A DNA stretch of 35,363 bases from Actinomycetes bacterium (GTDB lineage Bacteria; Actinomycetota; Acidimicrobiia; Acidimicrobiales; Microtrichaceae), in assembly GCA_030621865.1 (NCBI GenBank), contig JAUXGW010000006.1:1-35363 (forward strand), written 5' to 3'. How positions within the stretch are numbered: position 1 is the stretch's first letter; each line of letters starts with the position of its first letter. The translations under genes and the position numbers were made by a program. Positions 26,061 through 35,363 of this stretch are shown here, one piece after another. The notes beneath the pieces were generated by a model that saw only the letters and a program-made list of their open reading frames with translations, was not told where the DNA came from and did not search any database.

Positions 26061-27547
26061 CCGGCGGCCACCGGAATCCGGGTCTTGTGTGTGGGTTCCT
26101 TCACCAGGTCGACGAACTCGGCGATCATGTTGGTGATCGAGGCTTCCACGATTCGCACCGACACGAGCGAACCGGCCCGGATTGGTACGGGAGGCTTGAA
26201 GTGAACCAGACGGTTGTGTTCGGTTCGGCCCGACAGTCGATCCGGATTCCGCTTGGACGGTCCCTCCACGATCACGGTCTCGGTATTCCCGATGCGTGCG
26301 ACCTGTGCGAGCCTCGAGGAACGCTCGACCACGGTCCGCAACTTCTGCATCCGTTCGACTGCGACGCCATGATCGACGAACTGTGAGGTCATGTCGGCCG
26401 CTTCGGTCCCCGGCCTTGGTGAATACACAAAGGTGTAAGCGTTGTCGAAGCGGGCCTCGGCAGCGATCTCCAGCGTCTCGGCAAACTCGCGTTCGGTCTC
26501 GCCGGGAAAGCCGACGATTATGTCGGTGCTCACTGCGAGATCCGGGATCCGGGCACGGGCCTGATCGAGTCGATCCATGTATCGCTCCGCTGTGTATCCC
26601 CGGTGCATGGCTGCGAGAATCCGGTCACTGCCGGATTGGAGTGGTAGATGCAGATGAGCGCACACCGAGTCGGTCTCTGCCATCGCCGCAATGGTGTCGT
26701 CGCGGAGATCCTTTGGATGAGGGCTCGTGTATCGAACACGTTCGATGCCTTCGATGGCGCCGACCGATCGCAGCAGATCGGCGAACAACGGTCTGCCGCG
26801 CGGTTCGCCTTCTGCCCAGCTTCGGCCGGCCAGGTCGACAATTCCTGAAGGATCGGGCGCGCCGGCCGATCCCACCCGGGTCCGGAGGTCAAGGGTGATG
26901 TCCCTGCCATATGAATTCACGTTCTGACCCAGCAGCGTCACTTCGGATACACCATCGGCCGCCGCGTCTTCGATCTCGCGCAGGATGTCGCCGAATGGTC
27001 GGGATATTTCGACTCCGCGTACCGACGGGACGATACAAAAGGCGCAGTTGTTGTCACAGCCGATCTGGATTGTCACCCATGCGGCCCAGCCCACTTCGCG
27101 TACCACCGGAAGCGCGGAGGGGAATGATTCGTGATCCGCTGCGATCGTCTCTTCCAGGATTTCGATCACTGGCCCACCACGATGGCGATGTTCTTCGAGG
27201 AGTTCCAACGCCCGGCCCACGTTGTGGGTTCCGAACACAACTCCAACATGCGGAGCTTTTTCTGCGATCAGGTCCCGATCCTTCTGGGCGAGACAGCCTC
27301 CGACCATGATCTCCAGGTCAGGATTCCTGTCCTTGAGGGACTTGAGATGACCCAGCGTGCCGTAGAGCTTCGAATCGGCGTTCTCGCGGATACAGCAAGT
27401 GTTGAGCACCACAACATCGGCTTCAGACTCCGAATCAACCGGTTCGTAGCCATCCGCTTCCAGTAGTCCGGCAAGACGCTCCGAGTCGTGCTCATTCATC
27501 TGACACCCGAAGGTGCGGACCATGTACCGCTTGCTCACGGGACACAT
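26057..27547 (-). CDS. miaB: tRNA-2-methylthio-N6-dimethylallyladenosine synthase
   Basis: TFGCQMNEHDSERLAGLL, radical-SAM CDNNCAFCIVPSVRG, LPLQSGSDRILAAMHRGYT, TRAM domain at C-terminus. Confidence 0.96.
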   Translation of the reverse strand: MCPVSKRYMVRTFGCQMNEHDSERLAGLLEADGYEPVDSESEADVVVLNTCCIRENADSKLYGTLGHLKSLKDRNPDLEIMVGGCLAQKDRDLIAEKAPHVGVVFGTHNVGRALELLEEHRHRGGPVIEILEETIAADHESFPSALPVVREVGWAAWVTIQIGCDNNCAFCIVPSVRGVEISRPFGDILREIEDAAADGVSEVTLLGQNVNSYGRDITLDLRTRVGSAGAPDPSGIVDLAGRSWAEGEPRGRPLFADLLRSVGAIEGIERVRYTSPHPKDLRDDTIAAMAETDSVCAHLHLPLQSGSDRILAAMHRGYTAERYMDRLDQARARIPDLAVSTDIIVGFPGETEREFAETLEIAAEARFDNAYTFVYSPRPGTEAADMTSQFVDHGVAVERMQKLRTVVERSSRLAQVARIGNTETVIVEGPSKRNPDRLSGRTEHNRLVHFKPPVPIRAGSLVSVRIVEASITNMIAEFVDLVKEPTHKTRIPVAAG

Positions 27548-27572
27548 GCTACGGCCGGAGCGGAATCGATTG

Positions 27573-28640
27573 TCAGTCGAGGCTGATGGGCAGGTCGTCG
27601 TCGCTCAGGATCTCCCCGGTCTCCGTGTCGACCTCTGGCTCATCTGACTCATAGATTCCGACCTCTTTGAGAATGCGGTCCTGGACTTCGACCATGATCT
27701 CTGGATTCTCGGTGAGGAACACCTTGGCCTTCTCACGGCCCTGACCAAGCTGTTCACCCTCATAGGTGTACCAGGCACCGGACTTCTTCACGATGCTGAG
27801 GTCCACACCCAGATCCAGCAGGGACCCTTCACGACTGATTCCCTTGCCGTACATGATGTCGAACTCGGCTTGTTTGAACGGTGGAGCCACCTTGTTCTTG
27901 ACGACCTTCACACGAGTGCGGTTACCCACGATCTCAACACCATCCTTGATGGCCTCAATCCGGCGAATGTCGAGGCGGACAGAGCTGTAGAACTTCAGTG
28001 CACGACCGCCAGGAGTGGTCTCCGGCGAACCGAACATGACACCGATCTTTTCCCGAAGCTGATTGATGAAAATACAGATGGTTTGTGACCTGTTCAGGTT
28101 TGCGGTGAGCTTGCGCAGCGCCTGTGACATCAGCCGTGCCTGAAGGCCAACGTGGGTGTCGCCCATGTCGCCCTCGATTTCAACGCGAGGCGTGAGTGCC
28201 GCAACGGAGTCGATCACGATCACATCGATTGCACCGGAACGCACGAGCATGTCGGTGATCTCGAGGGCCTGTTCCCCGGTGTCCGGCTGAGAGATGAGGA
28301 GTTCATCCACATCCAAGCCGAGCTTCGCCGCATATACGGGATCCATGGCGTGTTCCGCGTCGACGTAGGCGCAGACACCACCATTACGTTGCGCTTCAGC
28401 CACGACGTGCATGGCGAGCGTTGACTTGCCGGATGCCTCAGGACCGAAGATCTCCGTGACACGCCCCCGGGGCAAACCACCAATACCCAGAGCGATATCA
28501 AGCGCAAGCGCTCCAGTGGGCACGGAATCAATCGCCATCGTGCCCTTGTCGCTCATCTTCATGACCGAGCCTTTGCCGAACTGCTTCTCAATCTGGCCGA
28601 GGGCCATTTCAAGTGCTTTTTCTTTGTCTTCCACGTTCAT
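27573..28640 (-). CDS. recA: Recombinase RecA
   Basis: [56 protein letters not shown]. Confidence 0.98.
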   Translation of the reverse strand: MNVEDKEKALEMALGQIEKQFGKGSVMKMSDKGTMAIDSVPTGALALDIALGIGGLPRGRVTEIFGPEASGKSTLAMHVVAEAQRNGGVCAYVDAEHAMDPVYAAKLGLDVDELLISQPDTGEQALEITDMLVRSGAIDVIVIDSVAALTPRVEIEGDMGDTHVGLQARLMSQALRKLTANLNRSQTICIFINQLREKIGVMFGSPETTPGGRALKFYSSVRLDIRRIEAIKDGVEIVGNRTRVKVVKNKVAPPFKQAEFDIMYGKGISREGSLLDLGVDLSIVKKSGAWYTYEGEQLGQGREKAKVFLTENPEIMVEVQDRILKEVGIYESDEPEVDTETGEILSDDDLPISLD

Positions 28641-28776
28641 TCCCCTTGGTTGGATCTCGTGGAGTCAACATATTGTCGGGGTGTGACAAGGCACCGTTGC
28701 AGTGGTGTTGGGTAGCTGCGGTATTGGTTGTTGCCGAACCCCGGATCAGGAACTCCGAGTGACAACAGTGTAGTTA

Positions 28777-28790
28777 CGAACGGTTGTTCG
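28777..28790. promoter_or_regulatory. LexA/SOS box upstream of recA
   Basis: CGAACGGTTGTTCG, exact CGAACN4GTTCG palindrome 137 bp upstream of the recA start codon. Confidence 0.92.
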
Positions 28791-28813
28791 ACTCAAGCAT
28801 TTTCGCCCATCTT

Positions 28814-30097
28814 TCACTCAATTCCTGAAAGTTGCCTGCGAAGCAGGCCCAGCAATGAGATCACGCTGAACTCCCGAACCTGTCTCCGGCGTCCCGGCAG
28901 CCTCACTTCGATTGAGTCCTCGACTCCCCCTCCGGCATCACCAATCGACACAGCGAGACACACGGTGCCGGCGGGACGGTTCTCCCGGGTATCCGGTCCG
29001 GCGACTCCTGTGGCAGCGATTCCCACGTCTGCACCCATCAGCGTGCGGGCACCGCGGGCCATCTCCAATGCAGCCTCCCGGGTGACGACGGGTCCGGGGC
29101 TCACGCCGAGAAGGTCGAACTTGACCTGCGTTGCGTAGCTGATCACTCCTCCCAGAAACACCTCGGACGCACCGGGGACATCACAGATTCGGGATCCGAC
29201 CATTCCGCCGGTCAGTGACTCGGCAACCGCCAGCGTCATTGAGCGTTCACGCAACATCGCCAACACGGACGATTCCATGGTCTCGTCATCCACCCCGAAG
29301 ACCAACGGCCCGAGAATGCCCCTCAGGAAGTCCTCTTCGCGATCAAGAATCCTGTCGGCTTCGGAGGCTGACTCAGCTTTCGCGGTGACCCTCACCTTCA
29401 GGCCTTCCAGTCCGGATGCCAGAAATGCGAGGGTGGGATTGCCGGACTCATCCAGCTCGTCGATGCGCTCGGCAAGCATCTCCGCAAGTCCGGACTCGGA
29501 CTCACCCCAGGTTCGCAGAGTCCGAGACCTGATCACGGATTCGATTCCGGCTCGCTTCCGGAGATCGTTCAGAACAGTGCCGGCAATCATCTCCTTCATC
29601 TCCCACGGGACGCCGGGGACGGCATAGATGACCTTCGGGATCGGTTCGCCCCCGGATTCCGGGTCGGGCCAGTCGATCGGACACAACAATCCCGGCGCTG
29701 TGCCGGGCATTTCCGGGATGAACTCGGCACCCACAGGCTTCTCCGCCTGCTGGAGATTGTTCATCGACATTCTGCGCGAGCTACCGGAGAACATCGAGAT
29801 GATCCGGTTTTCCATCTCCTCATCCGACTCCAGGGGTACTCCCATGACCGAAGCAATGGCAGCTCTGGTGAGGTCATCCTGGGTCGGACCGAGACCGCCA
29901 CAACAGATGACTGCATCGCTTCGCTCGAGTGCCAGTCGAATGGTGTCGGAGAGTCGCTTCAGATTGTCTCCCACCTTGGTCTGGAAGAAGGAGTTGAATC
30001 CCTCCATCGCCAACTGCTCGCCGATCCAGGAGCTGTTGGTGTCAGTTATCTGACCCAGGAGCAACTCGGTTCCAACCGCAACCACCTCAACGCGCAT
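28814..30097 (-). CDS. cinA: CinA family protein (competence/damage-inducible protein A)
   Basis: MRVEVVAVGTELLLGQITDTNSSWI, CGGLGPTQDDLTR, VAESLTGGMVGSRICDVPGASEVFLGGVISY. Confidence 0.95.
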   Translation of the reverse strand: MRVEVVAVGTELLLGQITDTNSSWIGEQLAMEGFNSFFQTKVGDNLKRLSDTIRLALERSDAVICCGGLGPTQDDLTRAAIASVMGVPLESDEEMENRIISMFSGSSRRMSMNNLQQAEKPVGAEFIPEMPGTAPGLLCPIDWPDPESGGEPIPKVIYAVPGVPWEMKEMIAGTVLNDLRKRAGIESVIRSRTLRTWGESESGLAEMLAERIDELDESGNPTLAFLASGLEGLKVRVTAKAESASEADRILDREEDFLRGILGPLVFGVDDETMESSVLAMLRERSMTLAVAESLTGGMVGSRICDVPGASEVFLGGVISYATQVKFDLLGVSPGPVVTREAALEMARGARTLMGADVGIAATGVAGPDTRENRPAGTVCLAVSIGDAGGGVEDSIEVRLPGRRRQVREFSVISLLGLLRRQLSGIE

Positions 30098-30152
30098 CCA
30101 ATGAATCTACCGGTCGAGCGGAATTGCGGTGACCCGTGTCCGGGGCACTGGT

Positions 30153-30722
30153 TCAACGAGCCATGTCCGATGTGGCGCGAGATCCCGCAGTCACATACTG
30201 CAGAGCGCTGATCCATGCCACCGCCACGGCCGACCACAGCGCAACATCTGCCAGCCATGTGATGTCTGTGGTGAGGGGCAGCACCACGAGGCTGACTGAG
30301 CTGAACTGCAGGAAGGTTTTGGCCTTGGCAATACGCGAGGCCTCCACCGCCAGACCCTTTCGGCTCCAATAGAAGCGGAAACCCGATATCAGAGCTTCCC
30401 GCAGCGTTATCAATGCCACTGGAAGCCACCAGAACCGACCTTCGATCACCATCGCCCACATGCCGCCCAGAGCGAGGACCTTGTCGGCCAGCGGATCGAG
30501 GAACGCCCCGGAACGAGTCGTTCCCTGTCTGCGAGCCAGGTAGCCGTCGAGGCTGTCCGATGCCGTGATCGCAAACCAGAGGATGAAAAGGCCCCACCCG
30601 GATCCCTGATCCACAATCAGCCAGAAGGCCACCGGGGCCAGGAGCAAGCGCACGATCGTGATCGCATTGGCCGGAGTGATGATCGCCGAGGGCCCATAGG
30701 TCCGCTCGCTGTTCGCGGTCAT
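30153..30722 (-). CDS. pgsA: CDP-diacylglycerol--glycerol-3-phosphate 3-phosphatidyltransferase
   Basis: CDP-alcohol phosphotransferase motif SDSLDGYLARRQGTTRSGAFLDPLADK. Confidence 0.93.
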   Translation of the reverse strand: MTANSERTYGPSAIITPANAITIVRLLLAPVAFWLIVDQGSGWGLFILWFAITASDSLDGYLARRQGTTRSGAFLDPLADKVLALGGMWAMVIEGRFWWLPVALITLREALISGFRFYWSRKGLAVEASRIAKAKTFLQFSSVSLVVLPLTTDITWLADVALWSAVAVAWISALQYVTAGSRATSDMAR

Positions 30723-31987
30723 GGTTCGATCAACTCCGCAAACAGGTCCGGGCCTTCTGCCGCCACAATTGAAACGTCATGAAACTGCCCGACCTCCAGT
30801 GACTCGGGCACCCAGATCATGCCGTCGATCTCCGGCGCCTCACGGTGTGACCGGCCCAGTCCGATCTCGTCAACCAGCACCTTTGTGGTGATCCCGATCA
30901 GTGCGTCCCGGCGCGCCGCGCTGATGTCATCCTGGATCTCGCGGAGCTCGGCCAGTCGGTCCGCCACCAGTTCATCCGGAACCCCGCCGTCAAGGTCCGC
31001 GGCGTATGTTCCCTCTTCTTCGGAATATCGGAAGAAGCCGCACCAGTCGAGTTGTGCCTCGCTCACGAACTCCAGAAGTGCGTCCTGATCAGCTTCGGTC
31101 TCCCCGGGATAACCGACTATGAAGTTGGAGCGGAACGCCGAATCGGCGTTGAGTTCGCGTATCCGCTGAATACGTTCGAGATATGACTCGGCTGACCCCG
31201 GTCGGCGCATTCTCCGCACCAGTGGCTCCGACACATGCTGAAGCGACAGGTCGAAATACGGAACGGGTGATGCTGCGATCGTCTCGATCAACTCCTCGGA
31301 CAACTCCGAGGGATACAGATACAGGAGACGGACCCAGTCCGTCACCTCTGAGACCCTGCGAACCAACTCCACGATGCGACGCTCGCCCCGGCCTCCGTCT
31401 CGCCCGTACGCACCGAGGTCCTGAGCTATCAGCACGACCTCGCGGACAGCCAGTTGATCGACCTCATCAAGGATCGAATCGATGTTTCGGCTCACTTGGG
31501 TGCCACGAAAGCTGGGAATGGCGCAAAAGCCACACTTTTTGTCGCAGCCCTCGGCCACTTTCACGTAAGCCCATGGCGCCTCCGCAGGTGGCCGGGCCAT
31601 GTTCAGGAGATCCATCAATGGAGGCGGCGCAGAACCTGATCCTGTGGCGGACGGCTTGGCGCTCAGGGTCACCGGCACACCGAATCCGGCGACCCGGTCA
31701 ACCTCCGGGAGCGCATCAGCCAATTCGGAACCGTAACGCTCGGCCATACATCCGGTGACGACGAGTTCGGCGCCGCCGGAACGGAACTCATCAAGGTCGA
31801 GGATGGCCGCAATCGATTCCTCCCGTGCCTCTTCGATGAAGGCACAGGTGTTCACGACGACCAGGTCGGCAGAGTCCGCAGTCCGCGCAGCAACCAGTCC
31901 GTCGGCAAGCATGCCTGCGGTGAGCTTTTCGGAATCAACCTGATTCTTTGGACAGCCGAGGGTCTCGACCCAGAAGGAGCGGGTCAC
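30719..31987 (-). CDS. rimO: Ribosomal protein S12 methylthiotransferase
   Basis: VETLGCPKNQVDSEKLTAG, radical-SAM CDKKCGFCAIPSFRGTQVSR, LQHVSEPLVRRMRRPG. Start set at GTG 31987; the tracked ORF to 32281 overlaps the next gene. Confidence 0.95.
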   Translation of the reverse strand: MTRSFWVETLGCPKNQVDSEKLTAGMLADGLVAARTADSADLVVVNTCAFIEEAREESIAAILDLDEFRSGGAELVVTGCMAERYGSELADALPEVDRVAGFGVPVTLSAKPSATGSGSAPPPLMDLLNMARPPAEAPWAYVKVAEGCDKKCGFCAIPSFRGTQVSRNIDSILDEVDQLAVREVVLIAQDLGAYGRDGGRGERRIVELVRRVSEVTDWVRLLYLYPSELSEELIETIAASPVPYFDLSLQHVSEPLVRRMRRPGSAESYLERIQRIRELNADSAFRSNFIVGYPGETEADQDALLEFVSEAQLDWCGFFRYSEEEGTYAADLDGGVPDELVADRLAELREIQDDISAARRDALIGITTKVLVDEIGLGRSHREAPEIDGMIWVPESLEVGQFHDVSIVAAEGPDLFAELIEP

Positions 31988-32000
31988 CTTCCCAGAGTAG

Positions 32001-32915
32001 TCACGACCACTCAAGAGCCAGTCCAGGCGTCGGCCATTGTGCCTTGAGCAACCTGCCCGTGCTTGAAGCTGTGATGAAGGCGGTTCGAAGATCCTCGCCA
32101 CCGAAACAGATGTTGGTGGTGATGGTGTCGTCGACTGCAACGTGCTCCACCGACTCGCCATCCGGCGACACCACGGTGATCCCACCATTGACCAAAGTGG
32201 CAACACAAACGTTTCCCTCACCGTCCACTGCGAGCGAGTCGAACAACTGAAGACCGGGCAGCCCGACCAGCAGGTCGCCATTTGGTGGCATCAAGCCTCC
32301 GCCCACAGCGACTCCCGGCTCCGGGACATCCCAGCTCCAGACACGGCCCGTGTGGGTTTCGGCCACGTACAGCCTGGAACCATCCGGGCTGAGTCCGATG
32401 CCATTTGCGGACTCGAGCGGCTGAAGCACCTCCCCTATCTCCGAACCGTCGCAACGGGCGTAGAAGACTCCACCTCGGTCAGCACTTCGCTCCGAGCGTC
32501 GTCCGTGATCGGTGAACCAGAATCCGCCGTGTGCGTCCATGACCAGATCATTCGGAGCCCGTAGGGGCCTGCCATCACATTCGGAATAGATGATCTCAAC
32601 GTTGCCCGTGGCGGGATCAACACGTTCGATGCGCCCGAAGTCGTAGTTGTCGGATGAGTCCAGCGGGACTGTCATGCCGTCGAGGTCGAGGAATTCGAAA
32701 TTGCCGCCATTGTTGGCGATCCACACCTCACCATCGGGTCCCAGGGCAGCGCCATTGGGTCCTCCCCCACACTCGGCAACCACTTCTGTGTCACCGTCTG
32801 GTTGAACCCGACTCAGGGTGCCCCGGGCAATTTCCACAAGGAGCACCGATCCGTCGGACATGGCAATTGGTCCCTCGGGGAACCGGAGACCGCTCGTCAT
32901 CTCGGTGAAGTTCAT
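32001..32915 (-). CDS. SMP-30/gluconolactonase/LRE family protein
   Basis: LRFPEGPIAMSDGSVLLVEIARGTLSRV, PNDLVMDAHGGFWFTDHG, ANGIGLSPDGSRLYVAETHTGRVWSW. Confidence 0.88.
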   Translation of the reverse strand: MNFTEMTSGLRFPEGPIAMSDGSVLLVEIARGTLSRVQPDGDTEVVAECGGGPNGAALGPDGEVWIANNGGNFEFLDLDGMTVPLDSSDNYDFGRIERVDPATGNVEIIYSECDGRPLRAPNDLVMDAHGGFWFTDHGRRSERSADRGGVFYARCDGSEIGEVLQPLESANGIGLSPDGSRLYVAETHTGRVWSWDVPEPGVAVGGGLMPPNGDLLVGLPGLQLFDSLAVDGEGNVCVATLVNGGITVVSPDGESVEHVAVDDTITTNICFGGEDLRTAFITASSTGRLLKAQWPTPGLALEWS

Positions 32916-32969
32916 CAGGTTGCCTCCAGGCTGCGGGGTGTGCTGCGGTCGGCGTTGGTGCCGAAGGAT

Positions 32970-35363
32970 TCAGAGTTGTCCGGATTCGGACATGTTTTCA
33001 AAATCCTCTTCCGTCAGGAGAACTTCCCGGGCCTTCGAACCTTCGGATGGACCAACAATCCCGCGCTGCTCTAGCAGATCCATCAGTCGGCCGGCCCTGG
33101 CGAACCCCACTTTGAGCTTTCGTTGGAGCATCGAGGTGGAACCGAGTCCGGAGCGGACCACCAATTCGAATGCCTGCGCGTACAACTCATCATCGTCACT
33201 GCCCCCGGAGGTTCCCCCGATCCCCGAATCACGGGAATCGGATCCTTCCACGTCGTCTTCGTAGTACTGCTCCACATTCGGGGCCTGTTTCTTCCAGAAG
33301 GAAGAAATCGATCGAACTTCACTCTCCTCGACCCACGCACCCTGGATTCGTTGCGGAGCAGAGGAAGCGGGGCCAAGCAACAACATGTCGCCCTGACCGA
33401 TGAGACGTTCGGCGCCGCCTTGATCAAGGATCACCTTGGAGTCCGTGGCGGATGACACCGAGAACGCCAACCTTGCCGGGATGTTTGCCTTGATGACACC
33501 GGTGATCACGTTCACCGACGGCCTCTGGGTTGCGATCACCAGATGGATTCCGACCGCCCTCGCCATCTGGGCGATGCGGCAGATCGAATCTTCGACATCA
33601 CGGGCGGCAACCATCATGAGGTCGCTCAACTCATCAACCACAACAAGGATGAAAGGCAGGCGTGAGTGCTCCCTGCCCGAGTCGGAACCTGATTGGTAGG
33701 TCCCGTCGTCCGTTTCGGCTTCGCCGTCTGAATCCGACTTCGGAGTGAAGTCTCCGCGGTCAAACGCGGCGTTGTATCCGGTGATGTCCCGAACGCCGAC
33801 CTCCGAGAGGACGTCGTACCGACGTTCCATCTCCTTCACGGCCCAATTCAGTGCGTTGGCGGCCTTCTTCGGATTGGACACCACCTGGGTGAGGAGATGG
33901 GGAATGCGGTCGTACTGGGTGAGTTCCACCCGCTTCGGGTCGATGAGGATCAACCGGACCTGTTCGGGAGTGGAACGCATCATCACCGAGGTGATGATCG
34001 AGTTGATGCAACTCGACTTGCCAGAGCCGGTCTGACCTGCGATCAGAAGGTGTGGCATCGTGGCCAGGTTCATCAACACCGAGTGCCCGTTGATGTCGCG
34101 ACCCACACCGACCTCCAGCGGATGTGAGGCCTCCTGGGCTTCGGGGGAAGTGAGAATGTCGCCGAGGGCCACCACTTGTCGATCCGTGTTGGGAACCTCG
34201 ACCCCAATGGCCTGTCGGCCCGGGATGGGAGCGAGGATCCGGACATCTGCTGACGCCATTGCATAGGCGATGTCGCGGTTGAGTGAGGTCACCTTGGAAA
34301 CCTTCACGCCGGTACCGAGCTCGAGTTCGTACCGCGTAACCGTGGGCCCGACAACCATCCCGACCAGGCGCGTCTGCACTCCGTGATCAGCCAGAGCCGA
34401 CTCCAGCACCCGGCCCCGCTCCTCCACGATCTTGGTGTCCACACTTCTCTTGCTCGACACGGACAGCAGTTTGCGAGCGGGGAGCTTCCAGGGTGATGCT
34501 TCGGCCAGCGGACCCAGATCCAGGTCGAGCTGGGTCGGATCCATGTCCTGGTCCTGCTGCCCGACACTCACCTTGGGCTTGGATTTCCTGGTCTTCCTCG
34601 ATGGCTTCGGCGGCACGACAAGGTCGCTTTCGTCGCCGTCGTCCTGATCATAGAGATCGACTGATGGCGCCTCGGGCGAGGAGTCATCGGTCGGCCCCGC
34701 AGAATCGTCTGCGCCGATCCGGAACAATCCGCTCAGCCATTCGCCGCCCTTCGCCAGCGCGGGGGTCGTAGATGCGGAGATCCATTGAGCCATCTGTTTC
34801 AACGAACGGCCACTCAGAAGACTGATGGACAACACACCCAGGAGCACGAGCAGAACGATCGCCCCGATGGTCCCGATGGCGCTCGCCAGCGCTCCGGCGG
34901 TGGAGGCCCCCACAAGTCCACCGGCGGAGTCGAATGCATCGATGCCGTCGGTTTCAACGGTCGCATCGCCGCCAAGTGTCAAGTGGGCGAGACCGACCAC
35001 GACGAGGGCGGCCACGATCAGACCGGCCACAGTTCGGGGCGGGCTGTGATGCCGTGCCGGCGGTTCCTGCGCGGTGGCTTCGGACGCATCCATCACTGAT
35101 GTATGGCCCTCCGGGTTGGGCTTGGGAGCATCTGCTTGCTCCGGGATGACCCGAGGTCCCCGAATGAGGGCTATCCCTCCACCGACGAGCGCCAGAGGCA
35201 CGAGCACTCTCAGGACTCCAACAGCGATCCCGGTTCCATTCGCGATGCCCCTGCCGACCACGGCGCCCAGACCGAACCAGATCCCCAGTGCAGCCACAAC
35301 ACCCAACACGATGAGGATCAGTCCCCAGATGTCGTGGCCGTGTCCGTCGAACAGATACCGAAG
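32970..35363 (-). CDS. ftsK: FtsK/SpoIIIE DNA translocase, 5' end truncated by window
   Basis: Walker A IAGQTGSGKSSCINSIITS, LILIDPKRVELTQYDRIPHLL, LVVVDELSDLMM, ATQRPSVNVITGVIKANIPAR, C-terminal gamma domain. Frame continues open upstream (LRYLFDGHGHDIWGLILIVLGVV). Confidence 0.95.
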   Translation of the reverse strand, partial: LRYLFDGHGHDIWGLILIVLGVVAALGIWFGLGAVVGRGIANGTGIAVGVLRVLVPLALVGGGIALIRGPRVIPEQADAPKPNPEGHTSVMDASEATAQEPPARHHSPPRTVAGLIVAALVVVGLAHLTLGGDATVETDGIDAFDSAGGLVGASTAGALASAIGTIGAIVLLVLLGVLSISLLSGRSLKQMAQWISASTTPALAKGGEWLSGLFRIGADDSAGPTDDSSPEAPSVDLYDQDDGDESDLVVPPKPSRKTRKSKPKVSVGQQDQDMDPTQLDLDLGPLAEASPWKLPARKLLSVSSKRSVDTKIVEERGRVLESALADHGVQTRLVGMVVGPTVTRYELELGTGVKVSKVTSLNRDIAYAMASADVRILAPIPGRQAIGVEVPNTDRQVVALGDILTSPEAQEASHPLEVGVGRDINGHSVLMNLATMPHLLIAGQTGSGKSSCINSIITSVMMRSTPEQVRLILIDPKRVELTQYDRIPHLLTQVVSNPKKAANALNWAVKEMERRYDVLSEVGVRDITGYNAAFDRGDFTPKSDSDGEAETDDGTYQSGSDSGREHSRLPFILVVVDELSDLMMVAARDVEDSICRIAQMARAVGIHLVIATQRPSVNVITGVIKANIPARLAFSVSSATDSKVILDQGGAERLIGQGDMLLLGPASSAPQRIQGAWVEESEVRSISSFWKKQAPNVEQYYEDDVEGSDSRDSGIGGTSGGSDDDELYAQAFELVVRSGLGSTSMLQRKLKVGFARAGRLMDLLEQRGIVGPSEGSKAREVLLTEEDFENMSESGQL

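Noticed and set aside
24956-26386. 476-aa plus-strand ORF
   Set aside because: Fully antisense to miaA, the APH-like gene and miaB; low-complexity Arg/Pro/His-rich translation typical of high-GC antisense frames.
31988-32281. 98-codon N-terminal extension of rimO
   Set aside because: Overlaps the SMP-30-like gene; RimO homology begins at the GTG at 31987.

Overview
The window looks like a high-GC actinobacterial chromosome segment, possibly Acidimicrobiia-like (inferred from gene content, not proven). It is dominated by housekeeping genes, mostly on the minus strand. Recognisable content includes a CocE/NonD hydrolase (cut by the left edge), tRNA-Val/Cys/Gly, a RanBP2-type zinc finger protein, metB and metX behind a probable SAM-family riboswitch, an orphan N6-adenine DNA methyltransferase, a DEAD-box helicase, a serine hydrolase, lgt, a lipoprotein, carD and class II RNR nrdJ. 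Further along are a RibD-like reductase, a LysM protein divergent from lexA, dapD, dapE, dapC, hflX, dapF, miaA, an APH-like protein, miaB, recA, cinA, pgsA, rimO, an SMP-30-like protein and ftsK (cut by the right edge). I see no mobile element, CRISPR array or rRNA, and no obvious multi-gene novel system. The best leads are small-scale: (i) an 18-bp in-phase tandem repeat just upstream of nrdJ that repeats a Shine-Dalgarno plus start codon, giving start-stop mini-ORFs and a 14-codon leader overlapping the nrdJ start; (ii) a dense array of LexA boxes between lexA and a LysM gene; (iii) a SAM-I/SAM-IV-like riboswitch before metX; (iv) a 189-bp convergent antisense coding overlap between lgt and a serine hydrolase; (v) a bacterial RanBP2-type zinc finger protein; (vi) an APH-fold protein without an N-lobe between miaB and miaA; (vii) a tRNA-Val with C33. 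All calls come from reading the sequence; no searches were run.
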